From assembly GCF_000092645.1 (NCBI RefSeq), contig NC_014165.1, forward strand, positions 2,294,001-2,358,000: a DNA stretch of 64,000 bases, read 5' to 3'. A model generated the notes under the pieces. The model made no database searches. It saw nothing but the letters and a program-made list of their open reading frames with translations, and was not told the DNA's origin. The translations under genes were made by a program, and so were the position numbers. Positions 30,500-39,585 of this stretch are shown here, piece after piece (within the stretch, counting starts at the first letter, position 1; each line of letters begins with the position of its first letter). The DNA is from Thermobispora bispora DSM 43833 (GTDB lineage: Bacteria; Actinomycetota; Actinomycetes; Streptosporangiales; Streptosporangiaceae).

Positions 30500-32154
30500 C
30501 TCCCGTCTCCGGTGTCCACTGGTTCGCGTTCCGGAAGCCGCCGTCCCCGCCGGGCGGAGGCGAGCACGGCGGCGAGGTCCCGCCGGGCGGCGACCGCTGC
30601 GGCGAGGAGTCCGGCGGTGAGGGCCGCGGCCCCGGCCAGGGCGGTCACCGCGACCCCGGCCCACGGGCCCGTCTCCCCGGGCAGCGCCGCCACCCAGGAG
30701 CCGGCCAGGAAGCCGCACACCCCGCCGAGCAGCGCAGCGAGCAGGGCCCGGGGGAGGCCGTGGGCCGCCGCGGCGCCCCGGGCGCGCAGCACGGCGATGA
30801 GCAGCGCCGCCCCGCCGACGGTCACGCCGACGGTCTGCCCGAGCGCGAGCCCGCCGAGCCTCCACTCGGGCGGGAGGACGGCGGCGAGCACGATCTGGGC
30901 GGCGATGACGGTGAACCAGCCGGTCACCGTCCCCCAGGCCGCGGCCCGCCCGGCGCCGATGGCGTACAGCACCCGGCTGAGGTGGGCCATGAGGCCGTAG
31001 CCCACGAGCCCGGGGGCGAACAGGGCGACCGCCCGGGCGAACTCGGCCGGGAGCACGTCCGTCTGGGCCTGGGCGAGGAAGACCTGGGCGATCGGGGCCG
31101 CGGCGCCGGCGAGCGCGCCGGCGGCGAGCCCGGAGACCAGCACGACCGCGCGGGTGGTCTGCGCCGACAGCGCGGCGAACCCCGCGTGGTCGCCCTGCGC
31201 GGCCCGGGCGGAGAGCGTGGGGAACGCTCCGGTGGCGATCGGCACGGCGAGCACGGCGTACGGCACCTGGTAGATCGCCAGGGCGTAGCCGTACGCGGCG
31301 AGCGCCCCGCCGCCGATCAGCCGGTTGGCGAGCGGGATCACGATCGCGCTCGCGGTCTGCTGGGCGAGGAGCGCGCTGAGCCCGGCCACGGCCAGCCGCC
31401 GCACCTGCCCGGCCACGCCGTCCGGGAAGCGCAGGGTGGGCCGCCACCGCAGCCGCAGCCGCGCGGCCGGCCCGATCACGGTGAGGGCGAGGGAGAGCAC
31501 GCCGAGCGTGGTGCCGATCGAGAGCGCGAGCTCGGCCGGCCGGGGCACCGCGGCCGGGTCCGCGCCACCGCCGCCGAGCGGCAGGTACGACAGGTAGGCG
31601 ACGATCACCACCAGGCTGGAGACCAGCGGGGCCAGCGCGGGCGCGGCGAACCGGTGGTGGGCCTGGAGCACCCCGTAGAGGACGACGGCGATCCCGTACA
31701 GCGGGATCTGCGGGGCGAAGACCACCAGCATCCGGGTGGCGAGGGCGATCACCTCGTCCGGGGCGCACCCCGGGATGTCGCCGCTCACGAGCAGCCACGC
31801 CACCGGGCCGGCCACCGCGGCGGTGAGCACGGCGACCGGGATGAGCAGCACCAGCACCCAGGTCAGCAGCGCGGAGGCGATCCGGCTCACCCGGTCCCGC
31901 GCCTCCGCGGTGGCGCGCGCCGCGGCCCCGGCGAGCACCGGGACCACCATGCCGGCGAGCGCGCCGCCCACCACGACCTCGAAGACGATGTTCGGCACGA
32001 GGTTCGCGGTGTAGTAGGCGGCGGCCACGCAGTTGGTGCCGACCGCGCGGGCGAAGACGAGCTGCTTGACGAACCCGGTGATCCGCGCCAGGACGGTGAT
32101 CGCCCCGATGAGGACCGCCGCCCCGGCGACGCCGCGGCCGAGCCGCCTAACCAT
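30496..32154 (-). CDS. murJ: Lipid II flippase MurJ/MviN-type
   Basis: A 552-aa polytopic MOP-superfamily protein with about 14 hydrophobic helices. MurJ moves lipid II across the membrane for peptidoglycan synthesis. The N-terminus GAITVLARITGFVKQLVFAR and ANLVPNIVFEVVVGGALAGM are typical, as are internal LLAQQTASAIVIPLANRLI and PYAVLAVPIATGAFPTLSA. The length lacks the long kinase-like tail of the mycobacterial MviN. It sits between a MraY/WecA-like gene and a glycosyltransferase, so an envelope role is sure but exact cargo is inferred. Confidence 0.9.
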   Translation of the reverse strand: MVRRLGRGVAGAAVLIGAITVLARITGFVKQLVFARAVGTNCVAAAYYTANLVPNIVFEVVVGGALAGMVVPVLAGAAARATAEARDRVSRIASALLTWVLVLLIPVAVLTAAVAGPVAWLLVSGDIPGCAPDEVIALATRMLVVFAPQIPLYGIAVVLYGVLQAHHRFAAPALAPLVSSLVVIVAYLSYLPLGGGGADPAAVPRPAELALSIGTTLGVLSLALTVIGPAARLRLRWRPTLRFPDGVAGQVRRLAVAGLSALLAQQTASAIVIPLANRLIGGGALAAYGYALAIYQVPYAVLAVPIATGAFPTLSARAAQGDHAGFAALSAQTTRAVVLVSGLAAGALAGAAAPIAQVFLAQAQTDVLPAEFARAVALFAPGLVGYGLMAHLSRVLYAIGAGRAAAWGTVTGWFTVIAAQIVLAAVLPPEWRLGGLALGQTVGVTVGGAALLIAVLRARGAAAAHGLPRALLAALLGGVCGFLAGSWVAALPGETGPWAGVAVTALAGAAALTAGLLAAAVAARRDLAAVLASARRGRRLPEREPVDTGDGR

Positions 32155-32180
32155 CGGCGCTCATCCGGCTCCGGCCCCGC

Positions 32181-33134
32181 TCACACCTGCTCCGCGCTCG
32201 CCTTCCCGGCCGGCGCCGCCTGCCCCGCCTTGGCGGCCGCCGGTGGTACGGCCTGCGGCTGCGGGGGACGGCGGCCGAGCATGTCGAGCCAGTTGAGCAC
32301 CGGGTTGGCCGCGATCACCTTGGTGAAGCTGACCTTCTCCGAGGCGGCGGTGAGCGCCGCCACCACGCCGAGCGCGGCGAGCCGGGCCGGCCGGTTCAGC
32401 CGGGTCACCGCGGCGAGGCCGAGGAGCGCGCCGAGGGCGTTGGCGCCGCCGTCCCCGAGCATCGCCCGCTCGCCCAGGTCCTCGGGGAGGAGGGCCGCGG
32501 CCGCGCCGAGCGGGACCGCGGCGAGCGCCGCCGCGGACCGGCCGCCGCGCGACCCGGCCGAGGCGGCGAGCAGCGGGACCCCGGCGAGCAGGCCCACCTT
32601 GATCGCCCGGCCGGGGCGCAGGTCGAACAGGTTGGCGAGGTTGGCGCTGCCCGCGATCAGCGCGCCGTCGGCGAGCACCCCGAGCGCGCCGCCCACCCCC
32701 TTGGCGGGGGCGGCGAGGGCGGCCGCGGCGAGCCCGGTCGCCCCGATGCCGGCGATCTTCACCGCACCGCTGGTGATCTCGCCTCGCGCGAGCGCGGCCA
32801 GGTGGCCTTTGAAGCCCTTGGAGGAGGTCGTGCCGTACAGGTCGTCGTACGTGCCGAACAGCCCCGCCCCGGCGGCGGTGAGCAGGGCGGCGGCCCGGTG
32901 GCGCAGGGACAGCCCGGGGGTGATCACGGCCGCGGCGCCGGCGCCGGTGACGAGGGCGGTCCCTTCGAGCAGCGTGACCTGCTCACCCCGGTGGTTGGTG
33001 CGTGACCAGTCCTTCGCACCGCCGATGGGGGGCCGGCGCCGGAACGCGGCGTAGGCCGCGCGAGCGGCGATCGCACCCACGGCCGCACCGATCACGGCGC
33101 CCGTCAGGGCGCCGCGCGATGAGCGATTGGCCAC
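32181..33134 (-). CDS. MraY/WecA-like polyprenyl-phosphate sugar-phosphate transferase homologue
   Basis: A 317-aa membrane protein with about eight to ten hydrophobic segments. It keeps hallmarks of the MraY/WecA/TagO superfamily: GLFGTYDDLYG (Asp-Asp pair near residue 95), ANLFDLRPGRAIK (the NxxNxxDG-like loop, altered) and AMLGDGGANALGALLG (normally GDTGS). The changed loops mean a divergent family member whose activity is uncertain. The GTG at 33134 follows AAGGAG; a GTG 8 codons earlier has no site. It lies between steB and murJ. Confidence 0.75.
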   Translation of the reverse strand: MANRSSRGALTGAVIGAAVGAIAARAAYAAFRRRPPIGGAKDWSRTNHRGEQVTLLEGTALVTGAGAAAVITPGLSLRHRAAALLTAAGAGLFGTYDDLYGTTSSKGFKGHLAALARGEITSGAVKIAGIGATGLAAAALAAPAKGVGGALGVLADGALIAGSANLANLFDLRPGRAIKVGLLAGVPLLAASAGSRGGRSAAALAAVPLGAAAALLPEDLGERAMLGDGGANALGALLGLAAVTRLNRPARLAALGVVAALTAASEKVSFTKVIAANPVLNWLDMLGRRPPQPQAVPPAAAKAGQAAPAGKASAEQV

Positions 33135-33185
33135 TGCTGGCTCTCCTTGGTCTCTCACGCCTGCGGGGTATCGTGCGGCGGCGGA

Positions 33186-34157
33186 TCACCCGCCCGCCGC
33201 GCTCGGGCTCGGCTGCTGGTGGGCGAGCTCCGGTTCGAACGCGCTCGCCCCGTCACCGATGCCGTACGAGCCCGAGCCGCCATCGAGCTGCTCCCGAAGA
33301 GCGTAGATCACCACGATGCGGCCCGCGGCCGTGTCCACGGTATCGACCGTGGAGACGGCGGACGCCGCCCCGCCGGTGTCGTGGAGCGCGGCGATCACCC
33401 CGCCGCCGGCGGAGGCGTCCGTCCCCCCGGCGACCACGGTGCCGAGGCCGGCCGCGTCCAGGCCGGCGGCCACGGCCACGATGGCCGCGTTCTTCCGGGC
33501 CGCGTCCTCCCCCTCGTACCGCTGGGCGGGGGCGAGGACGATCGCGAGGGTGGCGCGCTGCCGGGGATCCCCGCCGACGGTGAGGAAGTCGCCCTTCTCG
33601 AACGCCTCCAGCACCTGGGCGGCCGCCGGGTTGGGATGCCCGGCCTCCGCCCGGTCGGAGGTGACGATCGCGCTGGCGAGCACGGCCGCCGCCTTCTGGT
33701 ACGCGGAGGCGTTCGGGGCGAACTCGAGCCCGGCCGGGGCGACCGCGTCGGCGAGCTCGCCCAGCACGTTCACCTGGTCGGCGGCGATGAACTTGTCGGT
33801 CAGGCTCACCCGCCCGGTGTACACGGCTCCCGCGTCGGTGACGACCTTCTCCAGCGGCTCCCGCAGGCTGGCGGCGGCGCCCGGGGCCTCGACGAGGACG
33901 ACCCGCTCCCCGGCGAGCCGGTCGCGCACCAGCTCCGGCGCGTGCGCGGTGATGAGCGCGTCGCTGCCGCCCTGCTGGGCCTGGAGCTGGGAGATCTGCG
34001 TCAGATACCGCTCATTGTTCTGCCGCAGGGTCTCGGTGAGCTCCTCGGCCGACTTGAAGAACATGGGCTCGAGCACGGTGCTGCCGAGCACGATGCCGAC
34101 CGTGAGCGCGAGGAAGATCGCGACGATCGAGACGAGGTGGTACCTGAAATCGATCAC
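33186..34157 (-). CDS. steB: SteB/MctB-like coiled-coil membrane protein
   Basis: A 323-aa protein with one N-terminal membrane helix (YHLVSIVAIFLALTVGIVLG), a coiled-coil (about residues 35-65), and an extracytoplasmic alpha/beta domain. It matches the family once called copper transporter MctB and, in corynebacteria, SteB, partner of SteA in septum-linked cell-wall splitting. The GTG overlaps the steA stop (GTGA), supporting a shared function. The C-terminal tail is Pro/Ser/Ala-rich. Confidence 0.85.
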   Translation of the reverse strand: MIDFRYHLVSIVAIFLALTVGIVLGSTVLEPMFFKSAEELTETLRQNNERYLTQISQLQAQQGGSDALITAHAPELVRDRLAGERVVLVEAPGAAASLREPLEKVVTDAGAVYTGRVSLTDKFIAADQVNVLGELADAVAPAGLEFAPNASAYQKAAAVLASAIVTSDRAEAGHPNPAAAQVLEAFEKGDFLTVGGDPRQRATLAIVLAPAQRYEGEDAARKNAAIVAVAAGLDAAGLGTVVAGGTDASAGGGVIAALHDTGGAASAVSTVDTVDTAAGRIVVIYALREQLDGGSGSYGIGDGASAFEPELAHQQPSPSAAGG

Positions 34158-35353
34158 GAGAAGAGTCCGACCAACCAGAAGATGAAGCCGTTCCAGGCGA
34201 CGAGGAAGCCGTTCAGCCAGACCTGGCCGATGGGGGAGACCGAGAGCACCACCCCGATGGTGAGCAGCGTGGTGGCCACGAGCAGCAGCAGGGACGAGGT
34301 GGAGATCCGGCTGCGGTAGAGCCGGCTCACCCCCTTGGCGTCCACGAGCTTGCTGCCCACCCGCAGCCGGGTGAGGAACGTGCTCGCCATGCCGGAACGG
34401 CCCTTGTCGAGGAACTCGTCGAGCGTCCAGTGGGTGCCGACGGCGACGATCAGCGAGGCGCCCTTGGCGTCGGCCAGGAGCATGGCGACGTCCTCGCTCG
34501 TGCCCGTCGCCGGGAAGACCACGGCCTCCAGGCCGAGCCGGCGCACCCGCTCCAGCCCGGGGGCGCGGCCGTCGCGGTAGGCGTGGACCACCAGCTCGGC
34601 GCCGCTGAACAGCGCCTTCTCCGACACGGAGTCGAAGTCGCCGACGATCATGTCGGGCACGTACCCGGCCTCGAGCAGGGCGTCGGCACCGCCGTCGACC
34701 CCGATCAGGATGGGACGGTACTCCCGGATGTAGGGACGGAGCGTGGCGAGGTCCTCCTTGTAGTGGTAGCCGCGCACCACGATGAGGACGTGCCGGCCCT
34801 CCATGACCGTCCGCACGTCGGGGACGCCGATGCCGTCGATGAGGAGGTCGCGCTCCCGCCGGATGTACTCCATGGTGTTGGCGGCGAACGCCTCGATCTG
34901 GGCGGACAGGCCGGCCCTCGCCTCGGTCATCGCGGCCTCGACCGACTCGGCCGTCTGCGGCTGGCCCTTGCCGACCAGCTCGTCGCCGAGGTAGATCATC
35001 CCGTCCCGGACGCGGATCACGTCACCGTCGGCGACCCGCTCGAACAGCTCCGGGCTCGCGTCGTCGATCAGCGGGATCCCGGCGTCCAGGAGGATCTTGG
35101 GTCCCATGTTGGGGTAGCGCCCGCTGATGCTGGGCGCCACATTGATCACCGCGGCCGCGCCGCACGCGACCAGGGCCTCCGCGCTGACGCGGTCGAGGTC
35201 GACGTGGTCGATGATCGCGATCTCTCCGGGCTGGAGGCGCTTGGTGAGCCTCTTCGTCCGGCGGTCGACTCTCGCCACCGCGGTGATTCCCGGAAGGTCC
35301 TCGACCTTCCTGCGGCGGAGGCCCGGAACGTTCAAGCTCGGGACCTTCATCAT
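34154..35353 (-). CDS. steA: Cytokinetic protein SteA
   Basis: A 399-aa cytosolic protein with a thiamine-pyrophosphokinase-like core and a C-terminal membrane anchor (about residues 350-395). Blocks include EIAIIDHVDLDRVSAEALV, NVAPSISGRYPNMGP, and GVDGGADALLEAGYVPDMIV followed by GDFDSVSE. In Corynebacterium glutamicum SteA sits at the cytokinetic ring and works with SteB. AGGA precedes the ATG at 35353; an ATG one codon later is equally possible. Next to recN as in most actinobacteria. Confidence 0.88.
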   Translation of the reverse strand: MMKVPSLNVPGLRRRKVEDLPGITAVARVDRRTKRLTKRLQPGEIAIIDHVDLDRVSAEALVACGAAAVINVAPSISGRYPNMGPKILLDAGIPLIDDASPELFERVADGDVIRVRDGMIYLGDELVGKGQPQTAESVEAAMTEARAGLSAQIEAFAANTMEYIRRERDLLIDGIGVPDVRTVMEGRHVLIVVRGYHYKEDLATLRPYIREYRPILIGVDGGADALLEAGYVPDMIVGDFDSVSEKALFSGAELVVHAYRDGRAPGLERVRRLGLEAVVFPATGTSEDVAMLLADAKGASLIVAVGTHWTLDEFLDKGRSGMASTFLTRLRVGSKLVDAKGVSRLYRSRISTSSLLLLVATTLLTIGVVLSVSPIGQVWLNGFLVAWNGFIFWLVGLFS

Positions 35354-35441
35354 GACCAATCCTGCCAGATGACGGGCAGGGCACGGGCCGTGCCTCGGAT
35401 CGATGACGGAAGGGTCACGGTTCGCCCACGTTCACCGTGGG

Positions 35442-37184
35442 TCATGCCGCGGTTCCGCCGCTCTCCGCCCACGCGGCCTTCTCGGCGGCCGCGATCTCGA
35501 GCAGCTCGGCCGCGTGGGCCCGGCCGAGCTCGGAGTCCTCCAGGCCGGCGAGCATCCGGGACAGCTCCCGGGCCCGCCCCTCCTGGTCGAGCACGACCAC
35601 GCCGCTGCGGACCACCCGCCCGTCGCCCGACTTCTCCACCACGAGGTGCTGATCGGCGAAGGCCGCCACCTGGGCCAGGTGGGTGACCACGATAACCTGG
35701 GCGGTCCGCGCCAGCCGGGCGAGCCGCCTGCCGATCTCCACGGCCGCCTTGCCACCGACCCCGGCGTCGACCTCGTCGAACACGAACGTGGGCACCGGGT
35801 CGGCCCCGGCGAAGACCACCTCGATCGCGAGCATGACGCGGCTGAGCTCACCGCCCGAGGCGCCCTTGGCGAGCGGGAGCGGGGGCGCGCCGGGGTGGGC
35901 GGCGAGCCGGATCTCCACCTCGTCCACGCCGTGGGGGCCGAACTCCCCGGTCTGGGTGACGGCCACGCTCACCCGGGCGTGCGGCATGGCGAGCGCGGCG
36001 AGCTCCTCGGTCACCGCCCGGCCGAACCGCTCGGCGGCCGCGGTGCGGATCGCGGTCAGCTCGGCGGCGAGCTCGGCCAGGCGCGCGGTGAGCTCCTCCT
36101 GCTCCCGGCGCAGCTCGTCGATCCGCTCGTCGTCCCCTTCGAGCTCGGCGAGCCGCGCGGCGGCCCGCTCGGCCCACTCGAGCACGGCCGCGGCGTCCGG
36201 GCCGTACTTGCGGGTGAGCCCGTTCAGCGCGGCGATCCGCTCCTGCACGGCGGCGAGCCGCAGCGGGTCGGCGTCCACGGACTCCGCGTACGAGGCGAGC
36301 TCGGTGGCGAGGTCGGAGATCAGGTATCCGGCCTCGGCGAGCCGGTCGGCGATGGACGCGAGCGCCGGGTCGTAGCCGCGCACCGAGTCCAGCGCGGACC
36401 TCGCCTGGCCCAGCAGGGAGACGACGTCGGGGAAGCCGTCGGTGCTCGCCATCGGGTCGCCCAGGAGGGCGGCGTGGGCGGTGGTGGCGGCGGTGCGCAG
36501 CGCGTCGGCGTGCGCGAGCCGCTCGGCCTCCTCCTTGAGCTCGGCGTCCTCGCCCGGCTTGGGGCCGACCTTCTCGATCTCCTCCAGGCCGAACCGGAGC
36601 ATCTCGGCCTCCTGGGCCCGCTCCCGCTGCCTGCCGGTCAGCTCCTCGAGCAGCTCGGTCACCTCGCGGTGCCGCCGGTACGCCTGCCGGTAGGCGCGGA
36701 GCGGCCCCTGCAGCTCCTCCCCCGCGTAGCGGTCGAGCGCCTCCCGCTGCCGGGCGGGCTGGAGCAGCCGCTGCTGGTCCATCTGGCCGTGCACGGCGAC
36801 GAGGTCGTCGGCGAGGTAGGTGAGCGTCCCGACCGGTACGGCCCGGCCGCCGAGCCAGGCGCGGGACCGGCCCTCGGCCGAGACCGTGCGGGTGATGATG
36901 AGCGTGCCGTCCTCGACCTGGCCGCCGAGGTCCGCGACCTGCCGGGCCACCGGCCCCTCCGGGTCGACGATGAGGGTGCCCTCGACCGTCGCCCGCTCCG
37001 CGCCGGGGCGGACCTTGGCCGGGTCGGCCCGGCCGCCGAAGAGGAGGCCGAGCCCGGTGACCACCATCGTCTTGCCCGCGCCCGTCTCACCCGTGACCAC
37101 GGTCAGCCCGGGCGACAGCGGCAGCACGGCCTCGTCGATGACGCCGAGCCCCTGGATGCGGACCTCCTCGACCCTGGGTCGCAC
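35442..37184 (-). CDS. recN: DNA repair protein RecN
   Basis: An SMC-like ATPase in double-strand break repair. The 580-aa product has an N-terminal Walker A (TVVTGETGAGKTMVVTGLGL, about residues 27-46), long coiled-coil arms in the middle, and the C-terminal signature KGASGGELSRVMLAIEVVFA followed by Walker B FVFDEVDAGVGGKAAVEIG. The GTG at 37184 has GGAGGG five bases upstream. No convincing SOS box was found in front. It is in the tlyA-nadK-recN-steAB order. Confidence 0.95.
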   Translation of the reverse strand: MRPRVEEVRIQGLGVIDEAVLPLSPGLTVVTGETGAGKTMVVTGLGLLFGGRADPAKVRPGAERATVEGTLIVDPEGPVARQVADLGGQVEDGTLIITRTVSAEGRSRAWLGGRAVPVGTLTYLADDLVAVHGQMDQQRLLQPARQREALDRYAGEELQGPLRAYRQAYRRHREVTELLEELTGRQRERAQEAEMLRFGLEEIEKVGPKPGEDAELKEEAERLAHADALRTAATTAHAALLGDPMASTDGFPDVVSLLGQARSALDSVRGYDPALASIADRLAEAGYLISDLATELASYAESVDADPLRLAAVQERIAALNGLTRKYGPDAAAVLEWAERAAARLAELEGDDERIDELRREQEELTARLAELAAELTAIRTAAAERFGRAVTEELAALAMPHARVSVAVTQTGEFGPHGVDEVEIRLAAHPGAPPLPLAKGASGGELSRVMLAIEVVFAGADPVPTFVFDEVDAGVGGKAAVEIGRRLARLARTAQVIVVTHLAQVAAFADQHLVVEKSGDGRVVRSGVVVLDQEGRARELSRMLAGLEDSELGRAHAAELLEIAAAEKAAWAESGGTAA

Positions 37185-37273
37185 TGGGTCCCTCCGTTCC
37201 ACCGACCGAACACCGAGATCCTACGCGTTATTCGTCAAGATTTTCGAGGTCAGCGGGCGGGCCCGAATGCCGC

Positions 37274-38275
37274 TCAGGGCCGGACCCTGCCGCGCCAGCC
37301 CTGGACCGGCAGCCCGAACTTCGCGACCAGGCGGTCGGTGAACGGCGCGCCGGTGGTCTCCGCCCCCAGCAGCCGCGCCAGCCGTACCGGGGTCGGCGAC
37401 CGGCGGACCTCGACCCGGCCGGCCGGGGGGAGGTCGAACCGGCGGCGGCCGTCGCACCAGAGCACCCCCGCGCTGGTGCCGGGGACGATCTCCACGGCGA
37501 GCGTGGAGCGCGGGGAGACCACGATCGGCCGGGCGAAGAGCGCGTGCGCGCTGTTCGGCACGAGCAGCAGGGCCTCCACCTCGGGCCAGACCACGGGGCC
37601 TCCGGCGGAGAACGCGTAGGCGGTCGACCCGGTCGGCGTCGCGCAGATCACGCCGTCGCAGCCCCACCGGGAGAGCGGCCGGCCGTCGACCTCCACCACG
37701 ACCTCGAGCATGCGCTCCGCCTTCTCCACCGAGGCCTCGTTGAGCGCCCAGGTCTCCGCGACGACCGAGCCGTTCTCGCGGACGACGACCTCCACCGTCA
37801 TCCGCTCCTCCACCTCGTAGCGGCCCTCGAGCACCCGGTCGACGACCGAGGCCAGGTCCTCGACCTCCGCCTCGGCGAGGAAGCCCACGTGGCCGAGGTT
37901 CACCCCGAGCAGCGGCACGCCGGCCGGGCGGGCGAGCTCCGCGGCGCGCAGCAGCGTGCCGTCGCCGCCGAGCACCAGGGTGAGCTCGGCCTCCGCGGCC
38001 GCGGCCGGGCCCTCGGGCACCACCTCCGCCCCGGCGCAGCCGATCTTGTCGGCCTCGATGTCGAGCACCCGGACGTTCAGGCCCGCGCCGATGAGGCGCT
38101 CCGCCACCAGGTGCGCGCTCTCCACGGCCGCGGACCGGCCGGTGTGCGCGATGACCAAGACCGTCCGCTCGGTGTTCACCCCTCGCTCACCGTTCCTCGC
38201 GCCGGCCGCCCGGCCCGCAGGGCAGGAGCCAGGCGCCGCGCCGGTCCCGTTCCCCGTCACGCCGCGCGCGCTCAC
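37274..38275 (-). CDS. nadK: NAD kinase
   Basis: Phosphorylates NAD to NADP. The product (up to 333 aa) has the catalytic [32 protein letters not shown], and CDGVICATPTGSTAYAFSAG motifs. The GTG at 38275 overlaps the tlyA stop (GTGA) and has GAGGGA upstream, so I chose it. However, the first 32 residues are Gly/Ala-rich and not conserved; the GTG at 38179, just before NTERTVLVIAHTGR, is the other candidate (301 aa). The upstream gene order is usual for actinobacteria. Confidence 0.92.
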   Translation of the reverse strand: MSARGVTGNGTGAAPGSCPAGRAAGARNGERGVNTERTVLVIAHTGRSAAVESAHLVAERLIGAGLNVRVLDIEADKIGCAGAEVVPEGPAAAAEAELTLVLGGDGTLLRAAELARPAGVPLLGVNLGHVGFLAEAEVEDLASVVDRVLEGRYEVEERMTVEVVVRENGSVVAETWALNEASVEKAERMLEVVVEVDGRPLSRWGCDGVICATPTGSTAYAFSAGGPVVWPEVEALLLVPNSAHALFARPIVVSPRSTLAVEIVPGTSAGVLWCDGRRRFDLPPAGRVEVRRSPTPVRLARLLGAETTGAPFTDRLVAKFGLPVQGWRGRVRP

Positions 38276-39081
38276 CGGGGTCCCTCGGCCACCGCTCGCT
38301 CGATGGCCGCGTCCAGGTCGGGCACCGCCTCATGGCCCGGCCCCTTCCCCAGCCACAGGAGGTATTCCACGTTGCCCGCCGGTCCGGGCAGCGGGCTCGC
38401 GGTCACCCCCTTCACGGTGAGGCCGAGCCCCTGCGCCGCGGTGGCCACGTCCCGGACCGCCTCGGCCCGCAGCGCCGGGTCCCGGACCACGCCGCCGGGG
38501 CCGACCCGGCCCTTGCCCACCTCGAACTGCGGCTTGACCAGCAGCACGAAGTCGGCGGTGCCGGCCGCGCACCGCACCAGGGCGGGCAGGACCAGCCGGA
38601 GCGAGATGAACGACAGGTCGCCCACGATGAGCGTGGGCGGCTCGCCGACCATCTCCGGGGTGAGGTCGCGGACGTTCACCCGCTCCAGCACGGTCACCCG
38701 CTCATCGGTCCGCAGCGACCAGGCGAGCTGGCCGTACCCGACGTCGACCGCGATCACGTGGGCCGCGCCGTGCCGGAGCAGCACGTCGGTGAACCCCCCG
38801 GTCGAGGCGCCGGCGTCGAGGCAGCGGCGGCCGGCCACCTGGAGCCCGGTGAAGGCCTCGAGCGCGCCGAGGAGCTTGTACGCGCCCCGGGACACGTACT
38901 CGGGGCCCTCGGCCGCCTCGGCGACCACGATGGGGGCCCCGGTGTCCACCTGCGTCGCCGGCTTCTCCGCCACGGAGCCGCGCACGTACACCCGGCCGGC
39001 CTCGATCAGCCGGGCGGCGTGCTCCCGGGACCGGGCGAGCCCGCGGCGCACCAGCTCCCGGTCGAGCCGAACCCGGGTCAC
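38272..39081 (-). CDS. tlyA: TlyA-family rRNA methyltransferase
   Basis: A 269-aa protein with an N-terminal S4 RNA-binding domain (VRRGLARSREHAARLIEAGR) and an FtsJ-like SAM methyltransferase domain with CLDAGASTGGFTDVLLRHGA and LIVGDLSFISLRL. In mycobacteria TlyA 2'-O-methylates 16S and 23S rRNA and sets capreomycin sensitivity. The GTG at 39081 overlaps the stop of the small upstream gene (GTGA). The longer ORF to 39333 is a shadow of that gene. Confidence 0.92.
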   Translation of the reverse strand: MTRVRLDRELVRRGLARSREHAARLIEAGRVYVRGSVAEKPATQVDTGAPIVVAEAAEGPEYVSRGAYKLLGALEAFTGLQVAGRRCLDAGASTGGFTDVLLRHGAAHVIAVDVGYGQLAWSLRTDERVTVLERVNVRDLTPEMVGEPPTLIVGDLSFISLRLVLPALVRCAAGTADFVLLVKPQFEVGKGRVGPGGVVRDPALRAEAVRDVATAAQGLGLTVKGVTASPLPGPAGNVEYLLWLGKGPGHEAVPDLDAAIERAVAEGPR

Positions 39082-39263
39082 GGCGCGTCCGGCCCGGGCT
39101 CGCCGACCGAGGCGAGCACCGCCTCCAGACCGGCGAGCACCTCCTCGAAGATCGCCACATGCCCGGATACGGGCGTGTCGCCCAGCCGCTCCAAGGGCGC
39201 GAGCACGGCCGCGATGCCGTCCGCCGGCTCGCCCGTGCGCGGCGCACCGCCGCTGTCCGTCAT
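39078..39263 (-). CDS. Small conserved-position protein (61 aa)
   Basis: A 61-aa acidic protein, MTDSGGAPRTGEP then IAAVLAPLERLGDTPVSGHV and IFEEVLAGLEAVLASVGEPG. It has no recognised domain; an amphipathic helix is likely. GGAGGG just before the ATG and the GTGA overlap with tlyA argue that it is real and translated with tlyA. Short proteins at this place are common in actinobacteria. Function unknown. Confidence 0.75.
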   Translation of the reverse strand: MTDSGGAPRTGEPADGIAAVLAPLERLGDTPVSGHVAIFEEVLAGLEAVLASVGEPGPDAP

Positions 39264-39585
39264 CGGTCCCTCCGTCACTCCGCCGTCCCGGCGGGGCCAC
39301 GGCCCCGCGCGCCCCCGATCGCCTCGGCACCACCGGACGGTGGCCCCGTCCGGGGTCCCCCGTCCCGGCCGCCTCCCGCCGGCTCCCGCCCGGCGGACGG
39401 CCGCGCCGCGGGCCGGCCCCGGACCGCGCCGCACCGCCGGGAGATCCGGGCGGCCGGGGCGCCGTCCGGCCTGCTCAGGCCGCGGGCGAGGCGGGCCTGT
39501 CCTTGATTGCCCAGGGCGTCCATGTGAAAGCTAGTGTCTCAGACAGGGGCATCCCGTGGTTCCGGCGGAAGAGAGGGTGGGCGTG
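39264..39585. other. Divergent promoter spacer
   Basis: The gap separates the tlyA-nadK-recN run (-) from the SCP2-like gene (+). TAGTGT at 39532-39537 is a possible -10 element for the plus-strand gene, though no good -35 is at the right distance. The rest is GC-rich without a visible gene. Confidence 0.45.

Noticed and set aside
30760-33054. 764-aa plus-strand ORF opposite murJ
   Set aside because: Antisense shadow; murJ shows a run of hydrophobic helices with family motifs.
37185-37273. SOS box before recN
   Set aside because: Only half-sites such as CGAAC at 37208-37212 are present, without a matching second half at the right spacing.
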